DNA of 64,000 bases from an uncultured bacterium (GCA_905215335.1 CAJMPQ010000003.1:62001-126000), one strand, 5' to 3'. Positions 26,668 to 35,987 are shown, counted from the first letter of the stretch. Numbers and translations: made by a program. Notes: generated from the sequence alone by a model not told the origin.

Positions 26668-27611
26668 TAGAAATCTATAACTCTACCATAATCTTCATCA
26701 TCATTATCTTTAGGTGCTTGAGGTTGACCAATTATAATCATTGATTTTATTTTTGGGACGAAATGTTCTTTAACATCTGCAACTTTCAAAAAGTCGTCCA
26801 CAGATTTAAACAAACCGTTTGCATCACGATATTCCACAATTTTTTTTGCCATCACAATGTTTATTCCCGGCAATAAAGATAATTCACTAGCTTCCACAGA
26901 ATTTACATCTATTTGCTTAGAAACAGAAGAAAAAACTTCCCCCATCTCAACAAACTCTGGAGCTTTAATTTCTCTTTCTTTAACTTTATCTGCTTCTTTT
27001 ATATTTTCGATATTTACAAAATTTTCATTATATGCACGCTGATGATCTGTACCTTCTGCATAAGTATCTGGGCGGACATTTGCTATATCAACAAACTTTG
27101 GTCCAACATTTGTCGAATCAATTCTAACAGATTGCACCTTATCATCATTATTTACTCGTTGAGAAGTTATAAGCTTAACATCAATTTTGGTATCATAACT
27201 AAAAAACGAAACCAAGGAATCCATACAAACAAAGCCGTCAAAAACCTTACACAACATATTCCAAGATTTATTAATATTTACACCATCTTTTTTAGATATA
27301 GTAAACATTCTTTTTTCTCTTTTATTATTAGCAACACACTCCATCACTACTAGTTTTTGATCCGGAGTATACTTAACTATACAATGCTCATTTTGAACGG
27401 TATATTGATCTACAATAAATTTCTTTGGAACTAAAGTAATACTGTTTTTATACACCGCATCTAAGAAAAAATGTCTACATATTAAAACTGGGATTAATAA
27501 GATTAAAAGAATTGATAACAAGTAATTTGCCATCTGAAGTGAAAAATAAGATAACCCTATATATCCTACAATTACTGATATTATTATACGTATTAAACTA
27601 CTACTTCTCAT
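26667..27611 (-). CDS. Membrane protein with C-terminal ComEA-type helix-hairpin-helix (paralogue 1)
   Basis: 314 residues from ATG at 27611 (a GTG 18 nt upstream is the longer alternative). Two hydrophobic helices at about residues 7-45 are followed by a soluble domain (KRMFTISKKDGVNINKSWNMLCKVF) and a C-terminal HhH pair (IDVNSVEASELSLLPGINIVMAKKIVEYR) as in ComEA DNA receptors. It ends GRVIDF, a terminus shared with the next two genes. DNA binding at the membrane is plausible but not shown. It overlaps the radical-SAM gene by one base. Confidence 0.75.
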   Translation of the reverse strand: MRSSSLIRIIISVIVGYIGLSYFSLQMANYLLSILLILLIPVLICRHFFLDAVYKNSITLVPKKFIVDQYTVQNEHCIVKYTPDQKLVVMECVANNKREKRMFTISKKDGVNINKSWNMLCKVFDGFVCMDSLVSFFSYDTKIDVKLITSQRVNNDDKVQSVRIDSTNVGPKFVDIANVRPDTYAEGTDHQRAYNENFVNIENIKEADKVKEREIKAPEFVEMGEVFSSVSKQIDVNSVEASELSLLPGINIVMAKKIVEYRDANGLFKSVDDFLKVADVKEHFVPKIKSMIIIGQPQAPKDNDDEDYGRVIDF

Positions 27612-27677
27612 ACTACAATAGAATAGCACAATAATAAAAATAAGAATGATTTAAATAGAGGATATTAACTAAAAAAA

Positions 27678-28529
27678 CTACAAATCCACAATTCTAGAAT
27701 CTTCACATTGTTCAACATCATTTGATATTTTTTCTAATTCATTTATTTCAATCATAGAATCAATTTTTGAGACAAAATAATCTTTAACTCCAGTAAATTT
27801 AATAAATTCTTCTTTTGTTTTAAAATAACCTTTTGTATTTCTATATTCAATAACTTTCTTAGCAGCTACAATATTTATCCCAGGTAAACTTGCTATTTCT
27901 TCTGCTGAAGCTTTATTAACATCGATTTTTACGTTTACTGTCTCCTCAACAGATTTCACTACAGCATTCTCTTCCTCAATATTTTCCTCTTTAACATTTA
28001 ATTGCGGCTCTGTTTTTGTAACAGGTTCAACTGCATCTTTACTTAAAGCTTTTGTTTCAACTTTTTTGGTAGCAAAAGTCACAATATCGACATTTGTATC
28101 TATGGTACAAAAGGCAGCTAAAGAATCTAAATTTGAATCAGTATCAAAAAACTTACAAATCCTATCCCAAAGTCTTGGTAACTTTACATCAGTTTTTTTG
28201 ATAGTAAACATCCTCTTAGTGTTGTTTACCTGATAATCGTTATCCATAACCACAATTTTTTGCTTTGGCGTAAAAAGCACAGTACATGCACGATTACGAA
28301 TAGTTGTATTATTAACCACGAAATATTTTGGAACACTCTTTATACTAAATTTTTCATAATACGAATCCAACAAAAACCATCTTCCAATAAGATACACTAC
28401 ACCCAATATAGATACAGTCCAAATTGTAATTTGACCAAGCTTTGTATGAAAAAAGACGTACAAAGAAACGCCCAATATCATAGCACAAAATGCCAAAAAA
28501 CTATCTGCTGAATTCCTACCGTAATACAT
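27678..28529 (-). CDS. Membrane protein with C-terminal ComEA-type helix-hairpin-helix (paralogue 2)
   Basis: 283 residues from ATG at 28529. Same architecture as paralogue 1: two membrane helices (about 10-48), the RMFTIKKTDVKLPRLWDRICKFFD module, and a C-terminal HhH (IDVNKASAEEIASLPGINIVAAKKVIEYR) before SRIVDL. No Shine-Dalgarno; TATTAT lies 6 nt before ATG. The 66-bp gap to paralogue 1 contains only A/T-rich sequence. Confidence 0.75.
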   Translation of the reverse strand: MYYGRNSADSFLAFCAMILGVSLYVFFHTKLGQITIWTVSILGVVYLIGRWFLLDSYYEKFSIKSVPKYFVVNNTTIRNRACTVLFTPKQKIVVMDNDYQVNNTKRMFTIKKTDVKLPRLWDRICKFFDTDSNLDSLAAFCTIDTNVDIVTFATKKVETKALSKDAVEPVTKTEPQLNVKEENIEEENAVVKSVEETVNVKIDVNKASAEEIASLPGINIVAAKKVIEYRNTKGYFKTKEEFIKFTGVKDYFVSKIDSMIEINELEKISNDVEQCEDSRIVDL

Positions 28530-28622
28530 AAGCAAATAATAACATATCTAAAATAGTTTATCCTAATTCAAAAATATGAAATTATAATAAGATTAAATAT
28601 AATGCAAAATTTCACCTAAAAA

Positions 28623-29291
28623 CTATAAATCAACAATTCTACCATCACCAGTATCTTTTGGATTGTTTGATAAGTTATCTATATTTCTAGTTACAGAATT
28701 TTGGTTATCACTAATTTGTTCTTTAATCTCTGCTTTATTTACCCCAGTGTTTTCAACTTTAGGCTTCCCAGAAAGATTTTGAGTTGACTCAACTAAAGGT
28801 TTCACAGGTTTAACTTTTCGAGTATCAAACACAATAATATTAACTTTCACATCTATATTGAAAAACATAGATAGGGAATCTACTGTAGAATTTTCATCAA
28901 AAAGTCCACACATTTTATACCAAGCTCTGTTTATCTTTAAATCATTTTTTGAAAGAGTAAACATTCTTTTGTTATTGTTGATATCATAATGATTATCCAT
29001 TACTACAATCTTTTGTCCTGGAGTAAATATTACGGTACAAGAACGATTTTTAATAGTATTTGAATTTACAACTAATTCTTTTGGCAGCTGTTTTGTACTA
29101 CCATACAAATATAAAAAATTTTGAAATAAAACCATACCTAAAAAATAAACTATTGCTGCAGAAATAAAAGCTATAAAAATAAATTGCCACTTACTCAAAT
29201 CATAAAACTGCATGATTATAAAAGCAATAAAAAAACCAACAATATAACAGCAAGCTTCATATGGTCTATGACTACGATAACTCATAGCCAT
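28623..29291 (-). CDS. Membrane protein, HhH-less paralogue 3
   Basis: 222 residues. It shares the two membrane helices and the RMFTLSKNDLKINRAWYKMCGLF module with paralogues 1 and 2, and ends in GRIVDL, but the helix-hairpin-helix domain is absent, being replaced by a polar Asn/Thr/Pro-rich stretch. The conserved C-terminal [GS]R[IV][IV]D[LF] without the HhH implies that this tail is selected for itself. Divergent from aroA with 58 bp between the starts. Confidence 0.7.
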   Translation of the reverse strand: MAMSYRSHRPYEACCYIVGFFIAFIIMQFYDLSKWQFIFIAFISAAIVYFLGMVLFQNFLYLYGSTKQLPKELVVNSNTIKNRSCTVIFTPGQKIVVMDNHYDINNNKRMFTLSKNDLKINRAWYKMCGLFDENSTVDSLSMFFNIDVKVNIIVFDTRKVKPVKPLVESTQNLSGKPKVENTGVNKAEIKEQISDNQNSVTRNIDNLSNNPKDTGDGRIVDL

Positions 29292-29313
29292 ATATATAAC
29301 ATAAAATTAATGA

Positions 29314-29342
29314 TTTACCTAATTGTAAATTTTATTTATAAT
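29314..29342 (+). promoter_or_regulatory. aroA promoter, leaderless-type
   Basis: TTTACC (29314-29319), 17 bp and TATAAT (29337-29342). The ATG at 29350 is 7 nt past the -10 box and there is no Shine-Dalgarno, so transcription should start at or next to the A of the start codon. Confidence 0.7.
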
Positions 29343-29349
29343 ACAAAAT

Positions 29350-30630
29350 ATGAAAAAAACAATTCTAAAAAATTTTAAAAATCTTCAAGGAACAATAACA
29401 ATACCTGCTGATAAATCAATATCACATAGAGCAGTTATATTCTCAGCCTTGGCAAAAGGAAAATCTATTATAAAAAATTTCTCAACAGGACAAGATCCTC
29501 ATTCTACACTTAGAATTTTTAAAAATTTAGGAATTGACATTCAAGAGAAAGCAAGCAATTCAACGCTCATTGTTAAGTCCACAGGCAAATTATCAAAATA
29601 TTCAGATAAATTAGATTGCGGGAATTCTGGAACAACAATGAGATTACTTTCAGGAATTTTAGCAGGGCAAGACTTTGACTCTGAACTTATAGGAGATGAA
29701 AGCCTTTCAAAAAGGCCAATGAAAAGAATTATTGAACCATTAACTCTAATGGGAGCTAATATCTTATCTAATGATAATAAAGCTCCATTAAAAATTAAAG
29801 CTTCAAAACTTCACTCTATAAATTACAATTCTCCAATCGCATCTGCTCAAGTAAAATCTTGTATTTTATTAGCTGGACTTTTTGCAGATGGGAAAACTAC
29901 ATTTACCGAACCATATATTTCCAGAAATCACACTGAAATATTACTAAAATATATGAATGCAAATATTTCAACAAACGAAACAACTGTTTCAATCGAAAAA
30001 TCTGAACTAAACCCTATTGAAATAGAAATTTGTGGAGATATATCGTCAGCTGCATATTTTATAGCTGCCGCTTTAATAGTACCAAACTCTCAAATTATAC
30101 TTAAAAATGTAGGACTTAACCCAACCCGAACAGGAATCCTTGATATTGTAAAACAAATGGGCGGAAACCTTGAAATACTTTCACAAAAAGAAGTATGCGG
30201 AGAATTAGTGGGAGATATCAAAGTTGAATATTCTCAACTAAAGGCAATAAAAATTTCTGGAGAAATAATCCCTAGATTAATTGATGAAATACCAATCATA
30301 GCAGTTTTAGCTACCCAAGCAGATGGTGAAACAATAATTGCAGATGCTCAAGATTTACGAAACAAAGAATCAGATAGAATTTCTACAATTGTTAACGAAC
30401 TAAAAAAACTTGGCGCACAAATTCAAGAAACACTTGACGGTATGATAATTAACGGAAGAACTGAACTATCAGGGAATTGTGAACTTGAAACATATCACGA
30501 TCATAGACTTGCGATGAGTTTATATGTTGCAGGCCTAATTACAAAAAAAGAAATCTCAATAAATGGATTTGAATGGGTAAATATATCATTCCCTGAATTT
30601 GAAGAACTTTTTGAAAGCTTAAAAGTCTAA
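29350..30630 (+). CDS. aroA: 3-phosphoshikimate 1-carboxyvinyltransferase (EPSP synthase)
   Basis: 426 residues, normal length. It joins shikimate-3-phosphate and phosphoenolpyruvate to make EPSP in aromatic amino-acid synthesis. Visible signatures are DKSISHRAVIFSALAKG (N-terminal), LDCGNSGTTMRLLSGILAG, LRNKESDRI and YHDHRLAMSLYVAGL. The GNSGTTMR loop has the usual glycine spacing (LDCGNSGT), so the enzyme is not obviously a glyphosate-resistant class by eye. It ends 12 bp before a convergent permease gene. Confidence 0.95.
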   Translation: MKKTILKNFKNLQGTITIPADKSISHRAVIFSALAKGKSIIKNFSTGQDPHSTLRIFKNLGIDIQEKASNSTLIVKSTGKLSKYSDKLDCGNSGTTMRLLSGILAGQDFDSELIGDESLSKRPMKRIIEPLTLMGANILSNDNKAPLKIKASKLHSINYNSPIASAQVKSCILLAGLFADGKTTFTEPYISRNHTEILLKYMNANISTNETTVSIEKSELNPIEIEICGDISSAAYFIAAALIVPNSQIILKNVGLNPTRTGILDIVKQMGGNLEILSQKEVCGELVGDIKVEYSQLKAIKISGEIIPRLIDEIPIIAVLATQADGETIIADAQDLRNKESDRISTIVNELKKLGAQIQETLDGMIINGRTELSGNCELETYHDHRLAMSLYVAGLITKKEISINGFEWVNISFPEFEELFESLKV

Positions 30631-30642
30631 AACTTAAATATA

Positions 30643-31467
30643 TTATTCTTTTACTCCACCCTGCATAATGTCATTTATAAAATACTTTTTACCCAAAAGA
30701 AAGACACCTACAACAGGGATTGTACAAATTACAGAACATGCCAGCAAATCGCCCCAAAGAGTAATTTCTCTAAAACTTCCTTTAAATATAGCTAACCCGA
30801 CAGGCAAAGTTCTCATTGACTCGGTATTTGTAACTATTAAAGGCCACATAAAGCTATTCCAAGTAGTTACAAATGTAAAAATAGAAAGAGTAGCAATTAC
30901 TGGGATAGCTAAAGGTAAAACAATTTTAAAAAATGTAGTAAAAATATTACAACCATCAATTTTTGCAGCTTCTTCCAAATCTTTAGGTAACCCTAAAAAA
31001 TATTGTCTCATCATAAAAATTCCAAAACCTCCAAACAAACCTGGAAGAATCAAAGCTTGATATGTATTTATCCAATGGAATTGTCGCATCAAGAAAAACA
31101 GAGGAATAATATTAACTTGAGGCGGAACAAGCATTGTAATAAGAATTATCAAAAATAATGTATCTCTATATTTAAAATGTAACCTTGCAAAAGCATATCC
31201 TGCTAAAGCTGAAATTATAACTTGTCCAAACGTAGTTATTAAGGCTACAAATAAACTATTTATAAAATATTGAAACATCGGAATTTTTTTGAATACATTT
31301 GAATAATTTTCCAATGTTATTGGAGAATATAAAAGCTTTCCACCTTGATTAAAAATTTCACCATTTGGAACTAATGAAAGATTGAGCATTGCAAAGAATG
31401 GATACAACATACTTATCGCAATAGCAATCAAACAAAAATATCCTAAAATCATTCTCCAATTTTTCAT
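30643..31467 (-). CDS. Carbohydrate ABC transporter permease (MalG/UgpE-like), orphan
   Basis: 274 residues from ATG at 31467 (an ATG 27 nt upstream would place the -10 box inside the gene). Six membrane helices and the inner-membrane loop EEAAKIDGCNIFTTFFKIVLPLAIP, the EAA motif that contacts the ATPase, are present. This is the second permease of a CUT1 sugar importer. No binding protein, MalF partner or ATPase is adjacent, so it must pair with proteins encoded elsewhere. TATAAT lies 6 nt before ATG, with no Shine-Dalgarno. Confidence 0.88.
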   Translation of the reverse strand: MKNWRMILGYFCLIAIAISMLYPFFAMLNLSLVPNGEIFNQGGKLLYSPITLENYSNVFKKIPMFQYFINSLFVALITTFGQVIISALAGYAFARLHFKYRDTLFLIILITMLVPPQVNIIPLFFLMRQFHWINTYQALILPGLFGGFGIFMMRQYFLGLPKDLEEAAKIDGCNIFTTFFKIVLPLAIPVIATLSIFTFVTTWNSFMWPLIVTNTESMRTLPVGLAIFKGSFREITLWGDLLACSVICTIPVVGVFLLGKKYFINDIMQGGVKE

Positions 31468-31592
31468 AAAATAATTATAACATAGCAAAGCCATTCAATA
31501 AAAAATTAAATAAAAGTTAATTTCAAATGACTTTGTACAAAATAACGTTAAAATAAAAATATAGAAATTTATTTGAATGGAGTTGATATAAT

Positions 31593-34193
31593 ATGTTAGA
31601 TTTTGACAAATTTACAAATTATTCTCAAGAAATCTTATCCAGTTCCAGTAATTTGATGAATTCTTACCAGAACTCACAAATGGAACCCGAGCATATTATG
31701 CTCGCTATGATTAAAGATAATGGACTTATCAAAGATTACTTAACAGAATTAAAATTATTAAATCAAAATTTCATTAACAAAATAGTATCAAAAGTAGAAG
31801 GTTTTCCAAAGCTTTCAGGACCAATAAATCCTCAAAACTTATATTTATCTAACGATACAAGAAGATTATTGGAATTAGCTATTGATGAAAGCCAAAAATT
31901 AAAAGACGAATTTGTAAGCGTTGAATCTTTATTACTAGCAATGTCAAAATTAGACAATAGTGATATTAAAACATTGCTAGAAAACTTCAATGTAAATTCA
32001 AGCACAATACTTAATGTAATGAAGAAAATTAGAGGTAATCAAAAAGTGGATACAAAAAATGCAGAAGATAATATGAAAGCGTTAGAAAAATATTCTACCG
32101 ATTTAACAGACTTAGCAAGAAAAGGTAAATTAGACCCAGTAATTGGTAGAGATGAAGAAGTTCGAAGAATTATACAAGTATTAAATAGACGTACAAAAAA
32201 CAACCCGGTACTAATTGGTGAACCTGGTGTTGGTAAAACTGCAATAGTAGAAGGTCTAGCTCAACGTATTGTAAGAGGAGATGTTCCTGAAAGTCTTAAA
32301 GATGCAAAACTAATTTCACTTGACCTAGGAGCTTTAGTTGCAGGTGCAAAATTCAGAGGTGAATTTGAAGAACGTTTAAAAGCAGTATTAAAAGAAGTAG
32401 AAAATTCAAATGGCGAAATTGTAATGTTCATCGATGAACTTCATACAGTTGTAGGTGCTGGAGCAACCGAAGGCTCTATGGATGCAGGCAATTTATTAAA
32501 ACCAATGCTTGCTCGTGGAGTGTTAAGAACCATCGGTGCTACAACCATCAACGAATATAGAAAATATATTGAAAAAGACCCGGCTCTTGAAAGAAGATTT
32601 CAACAAGTTTTAGTCGAAGAACCTTCTGTTGAAGATACAATAAGTATCTTAAGAGGTCTAAAAGAAAAATATGAAGTTCACCATGGAGTAAGAATTTTAG
32701 ACAGTGCAATTATTGAAGCTGCAAAATTATCAGATAGATATATTACAGACAGATTTTTACCTGATAAAGCTATCGACTTAATTGATGAAGCTGCAAGCTC
32801 ATTGCGTATCGAAATAGATTCAATGCCTGAAGAAATCGATTCAATGATGAGACAAAAAATTCAACTCGAAATTGAACGAGAAGCTTTAAAAAAAGAAGAT
32901 TCTGATGAAGCTAAAGCCAAAGTTGAAGATATTACACATCAAGTAGAAGCTTTAGAAGAAAAAATCAATGTTATGAAAACTCAATGGGAAAAAGAAAAAG
33001 CATCAATAACTTCTGAAGCGGATATAAAAGATGAAATCAATAAAGTAAAAACCCAAATTGAAGAAGCTGAAAGAAATACAGACTTACAAACAGCTGCTGA
33101 ACTTAAATATGGAAAACTTCTTGAATTAGAAAAACAATTAAAGGCTTGTCAAAACAAAGAAAAGTCAGATAATAGTTTGCTAAAAGAAGAAGTTACAGCA
33201 ACTGATATTGATGAAGTAGTATCTAAATGGACAGGCATACCGGTAACAAAACTTGTAGAATCTGAAATGCAAAAATTATTAAACATGGAAGAAATCTTGC
33301 ACAAACGATTAGTCGGTCAAGAAGAAGCAGTTGATACCGTATCAGACGCAATACGTAGAGCTCGTTCAGGTTTAAAGGATCCAAGAAGACCAATTGGAAC
33401 ATTCTTATTCTTAGGTCCTACAGGTGTTGGTAAAACCGAACTTGCAAAATCACTTGCTGAATTCATGTTCAATGATGAAGATGCTCTAATCCGTATAGAT
33501 ATGTCTGAATATATGGAAAAACATAATGTTGCAAGACTAGTTGGAGCTCCTCCGGGATATGTTGGCTACGAAGAAGGCGGACAATTAACCGAAGCGGTTA
33601 GAAGAAAACCTTATTCAGTTGTTCTTTTCGATGAAATCGAAAAAGCACACCCTGATGTATTCAACATAATGTTGCAAATATTCGATGATGGCAGATTAAC
33701 AGACTCAAAAGGCAGAACTGTTGATTTCAAAAATACCTTAATCATTATGACAAGCAACATCGGTAGCGACATAATTCTTGAAAACACATTAAACTCAATG
33801 TTATCTCCAGAACAATTTAATGATACAAAAGAAGAAGTAATGGCAGTTCTACGTCAAAAATTCAAACCTGAATTTTTAAATAGAATTGACGAAACAATCT
33901 TCTTTAAAGCATTAAATCTACAACAGTTAAGTAAAATCGTAGATATTCAAATGGATTACTTAAGGAATTTATTAAAGGATCAAGAATTAGAATTTGTTAT
34001 AACTGACGATGCTAAAGAATTTTTAGCAACACAAGGTTTCAACCCTGTATATGGTGCTAGACCTCTAAAACGTGTAATTCGTCAACTAGTTGAAAACCCA
34101 TTGTCTAAAATGATTCTTTCACAAAAATTCTTAAAAGGTGATAAAATCAAAATTGACCTAGATAACGATAAATTAACATTTGAAAAAGCTTAA
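31593..34193 (+). CDS. clpB: Protein disaggregase ClpB
   Basis: 866 residues with all ClpB domains: Clp-N repeats (about 1-140), NBD1 Walker A GEPGVGKT, coiled-coil middle domain (about 405-525, ESEMQKL after it), NBD2 Walker A GPTGVGKT and Walker B VVLFDEIEKAHPD, and a C-terminal D2-small domain. It threads and unfolds aggregated proteins with DnaK. TGGAGTTGATATA precedes ATG. No CIRCE element is visible upstream, so heat control would be by another route. Confidence 0.96.
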   Translation: MLDFDKFTNYSQEILSSSSNLMNSYQNSQMEPEHIMLAMIKDNGLIKDYLTELKLLNQNFINKIVSKVEGFPKLSGPINPQNLYLSNDTRRLLELAIDESQKLKDEFVSVESLLLAMSKLDNSDIKTLLENFNVNSSTILNVMKKIRGNQKVDTKNAEDNMKALEKYSTDLTDLARKGKLDPVIGRDEEVRRIIQVLNRRTKNNPVLIGEPGVGKTAIVEGLAQRIVRGDVPESLKDAKLISLDLGALVAGAKFRGEFEERLKAVLKEVENSNGEIVMFIDELHTVVGAGATEGSMDAGNLLKPMLARGVLRTIGATTINEYRKYIEKDPALERRFQQVLVEEPSVEDTISILRGLKEKYEVHHGVRILDSAIIEAAKLSDRYITDRFLPDKAIDLIDEAASSLRIEIDSMPEEIDSMMRQKIQLEIEREALKKEDSDEAKAKVEDITHQVEALEEKINVMKTQWEKEKASITSEADIKDEINKVKTQIEEAERNTDLQTAAELKYGKLLELEKQLKACQNKEKSDNSLLKEEVTATDIDEVVSKWTGIPVTKLVESEMQKLLNMEEILHKRLVGQEEAVDTVSDAIRRARSGLKDPRRPIGTFLFLGPTGVGKTELAKSLAEFMFNDEDALIRIDMSEYMEKHNVARLVGAPPGYVGYEEGGQLTEAVRRKPYSVVLFDEIEKAHPDVFNIMLQIFDDGRLTDSKGRTVDFKNTLIIMTSNIGSDIILENTLNSMLSPEQFNDTKEEVMAVLRQKFKPEFLNRIDETIFFKALNLQQLSKIVDIQMDYLRNLLKDQELEFVITDDAKEFLATQGFNPVYGARPLKRVIRQLVENPLSKMILSQKFLKGDKIKIDLDNDKLTFEKA

Positions 34194-34195
34194 AC

Positions 34196-34236
34196 AAAAT
34201 GGCGGTGGAATAAATATTCCACCGCCATTTTTCTTT
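34196..34236. terminator. Intrinsic terminator after clpB
   Basis: Near-perfect stem AAAATGGCGGTGGAATA with complement (34196-34212 / 34215-34231) followed by a T-run. It also serves the converging peptidase-like gene. Confidence 0.92.
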
Positions 34237-34247
34237 ATTAAAAAACC

Positions 34248-35042
34248 TTATTTTAATAATTCATAAGCTGCATCCCATCCACTTAAACCACCTCTGGTTC
34301 TAAATTTAGAAATTTGAGATACACTATTTTTTCTATATTTACTCATTTCTTTTTCGTATTTTGATTGCTGTTTTTTATCATCTTTTCTACTAACTAAAAC
34401 TGTATTTGCATAAGTTAGGAAATTTTTATATTCAGTACAACCATAACCAGCTTTTAATTTTGCAGGATAAGCATAACCTGTATAATCATAAACATTCATA
34501 GCTCTTTCAGCGTTAGCAGGTTTACCTTGTAAAACTTCCCAATAAGTACCAGTTTGTTTTGTTAAAACAACGATAATAGCTAATGGATTATATCCGGCAT
34601 TTGCCATTAAATTAACTGCAATTACATCAGCTTCTTTTTCTTCTTTTGTATATTGATAATTTGAAGCTAATGTTGCTGCTGTATTATTGGTTGAAACATT
34701 TGTATCTGTTGCAGCTTGTAATAGACTTACGAATTTACCTTTTGAAGCATGACCACTTATAATATGACCTAATTCATTAGCTACAACAGCAGCTACTTCA
34801 TTGTCATTGCCAGCATAAGAAAGCTCTGCACTAGAGATATTTACAACTCTATTAGTAGCATAATTTGAATTATCTACTTCTCCAGACACAACTGTAAACT
34901 TAACATTTGATGCAGGAATACTATTTTTTGTAAGCAAAGCAGCACCTACAGTCGGCACTCTACTTGCAGCATCATAACTTGCAGCAGAAGCTGGAATTGC
35001 AATTGCTACTGCAACAAATAAAGATAACAAAACCTTTTTCAT
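34248..35042 (-). CDS. Secreted M48-like protein with a degenerate zinc motif
   Basis: 264 residues from ATG at 35042, behind a strong AAGGAGGGTG Shine-Dalgarno. Signal peptide ends near IPASA-A. The M48 metalloprotease fold is indicated by VAAVVANELGHIISGH (residues 84-98) and EKEADVIAVNLMANAGYNP, which supplies the third ligand Glu. The canonical HExxH reads Asn89-Glu90-x-x-His93, so the first zinc His is missing. It is probably a pseudoprotease, or has shifted metal binding. It could act as an envelope chaperone or inhibitor; that is inference. Confidence 0.8.
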   Translation of the reverse strand: MKKVLLSLFVAVAIAIPASAASYDAASRVPTVGAALLTKNSIPASNVKFTVVSGEVDNSNYATNRVVNISSAELSYAGNDNEVAAVVANELGHIISGHASKGKFVSLLQAATDTNVSTNNTAATLASNYQYTKEEKEADVIAVNLMANAGYNPLAIIVVLTKQTGTYWEVLQGKPANAERAMNVYDYTGYAYPAKLKAGYGCTEYKNFLTYANTVLVSRKDDKKQQSKYEKEMSKYRKNSVSQISKFRTRGGLSGWDAAYELLK

Positions 35043-35208
35043 AAACACCCTCCTTATAATATACACCCAACATTTTATAACAAAATATATACTTGTAAAT
35101 TCAATTGTTATGAATTGTATCTTTTCTTACAATAAGATTGATTTTTTTTAGATAACAAGTTAATATAAGCCGTGTTATAGTGTTCAGTTTATTAGGAGAA
35201 ATTATTTT

Positions 35209-35934
35209 ATGTTAGAAAAAATCGAAAAATTTCAAATTCTACTATTAGCAATAGTAATTGCTATTGGTGGCGTAATTGCAGCAAGTATGCTAACTAGTGC
35301 AATCTCAAAAGATGCAATTTCAGTAACTGGTTCTTATTCTCAAAACGTAACATCAGATAGTGGTGTTCTAGAAATGGAAATTAGAGCAAGAAGAGCAAAT
35401 AAAGCAGAAGCTTTTGCTCAATTAAACAAACAAAAACCTGTTGTTCTTAAATATTTAGAAGACCAAGGTTTCAAAAAAGATGAAATTGAAGTAAAAGCAT
35501 CAAGAGGTTATGATATTTATAAAATTGCTCCTAACGGTATGAGCACAAATCAACTTGCAGCATTTGATGCAAATCAAAGAATTTCTGTAAAATCAAAAGA
35601 TGTACAAAAAATTAAAAAAGTTTCAACTGATATTACAAGCCTAACTGAAAAAGGAATAGATATAAATGTGTATGAACCATCATATTTCTATTCAAAATTA
35701 TCAGATGTTAAAGTTAAAATGTTAGAAGAAGCTACAAAAGACGCAAAACAAAGAGCATCTGCAATGTTAAAAGCAACACACAACAGAGTTGGCAAAATTC
35801 AATCTGTAAGAATGGGCGTATTCCAAATTACACCAGTTGATTCAACAAACGTTTCAGATATGGGAATCAACGATACAACTACAATTGAAAAGAAAATCAC
35901 ATCTGTAGCAAACGTAACATTTAGTATTAAATAA
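35209..35934 (+). CDS. SIMPL-domain (DUF541) membrane-anchored protein
   Basis: 241 residues. An N-terminal membrane helix (about 9-30) anchors a SIMPL domain (ISVTGSYSQNVTSDSGVLEMEIRAR to the C-terminus) facing the periplasm. The family is present in many bacteria and includes oxidative-stress/outer-membrane protein YggE, but the biochemical role is unclear. TAGGAGAAATT Shine-Dalgarno. A terminator follows at 35955. Confidence 0.88.
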   Translation: MLEKIEKFQILLLAIVIAIGGVIAASMLTSAISKDAISVTGSYSQNVTSDSGVLEMEIRARRANKAEAFAQLNKQKPVVLKYLEDQGFKKDEIEVKASRGYDIYKIAPNGMSTNQLAAFDANQRISVKSKDVQKIKKVSTDITSLTEKGIDINVYEPSYFYSKLSDVKVKMLEEATKDAKQRASAMLKATHNRVGKIQSVRMGVFQITPVDSTNVSDMGINDTTTIEKKITSVANVTFSIK

Positions 35935-35954
35935 GTAAAAAGTGATAAAATAAG

Positions 35955-35987
35955 AGACAAGGTTTAACATTAAACCTTGTCTTTTAT
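35955..35987 (+). terminator. Intrinsic terminator after the SIMPL gene
   Basis: 12-bp perfect stem AGACAAGGTTTA / TAAACCTTGTCT (35955-35966 / 35971-35982), 4-nt loop and a TTTTATTTTT tract. Confidence 0.88.

Noticed and set aside
31495..31592. CIRCE/HrcA element upstream of clpB
   Set aside because: No TTAGCACTC-N9-GAGTGCTAA sequence or near match is present.
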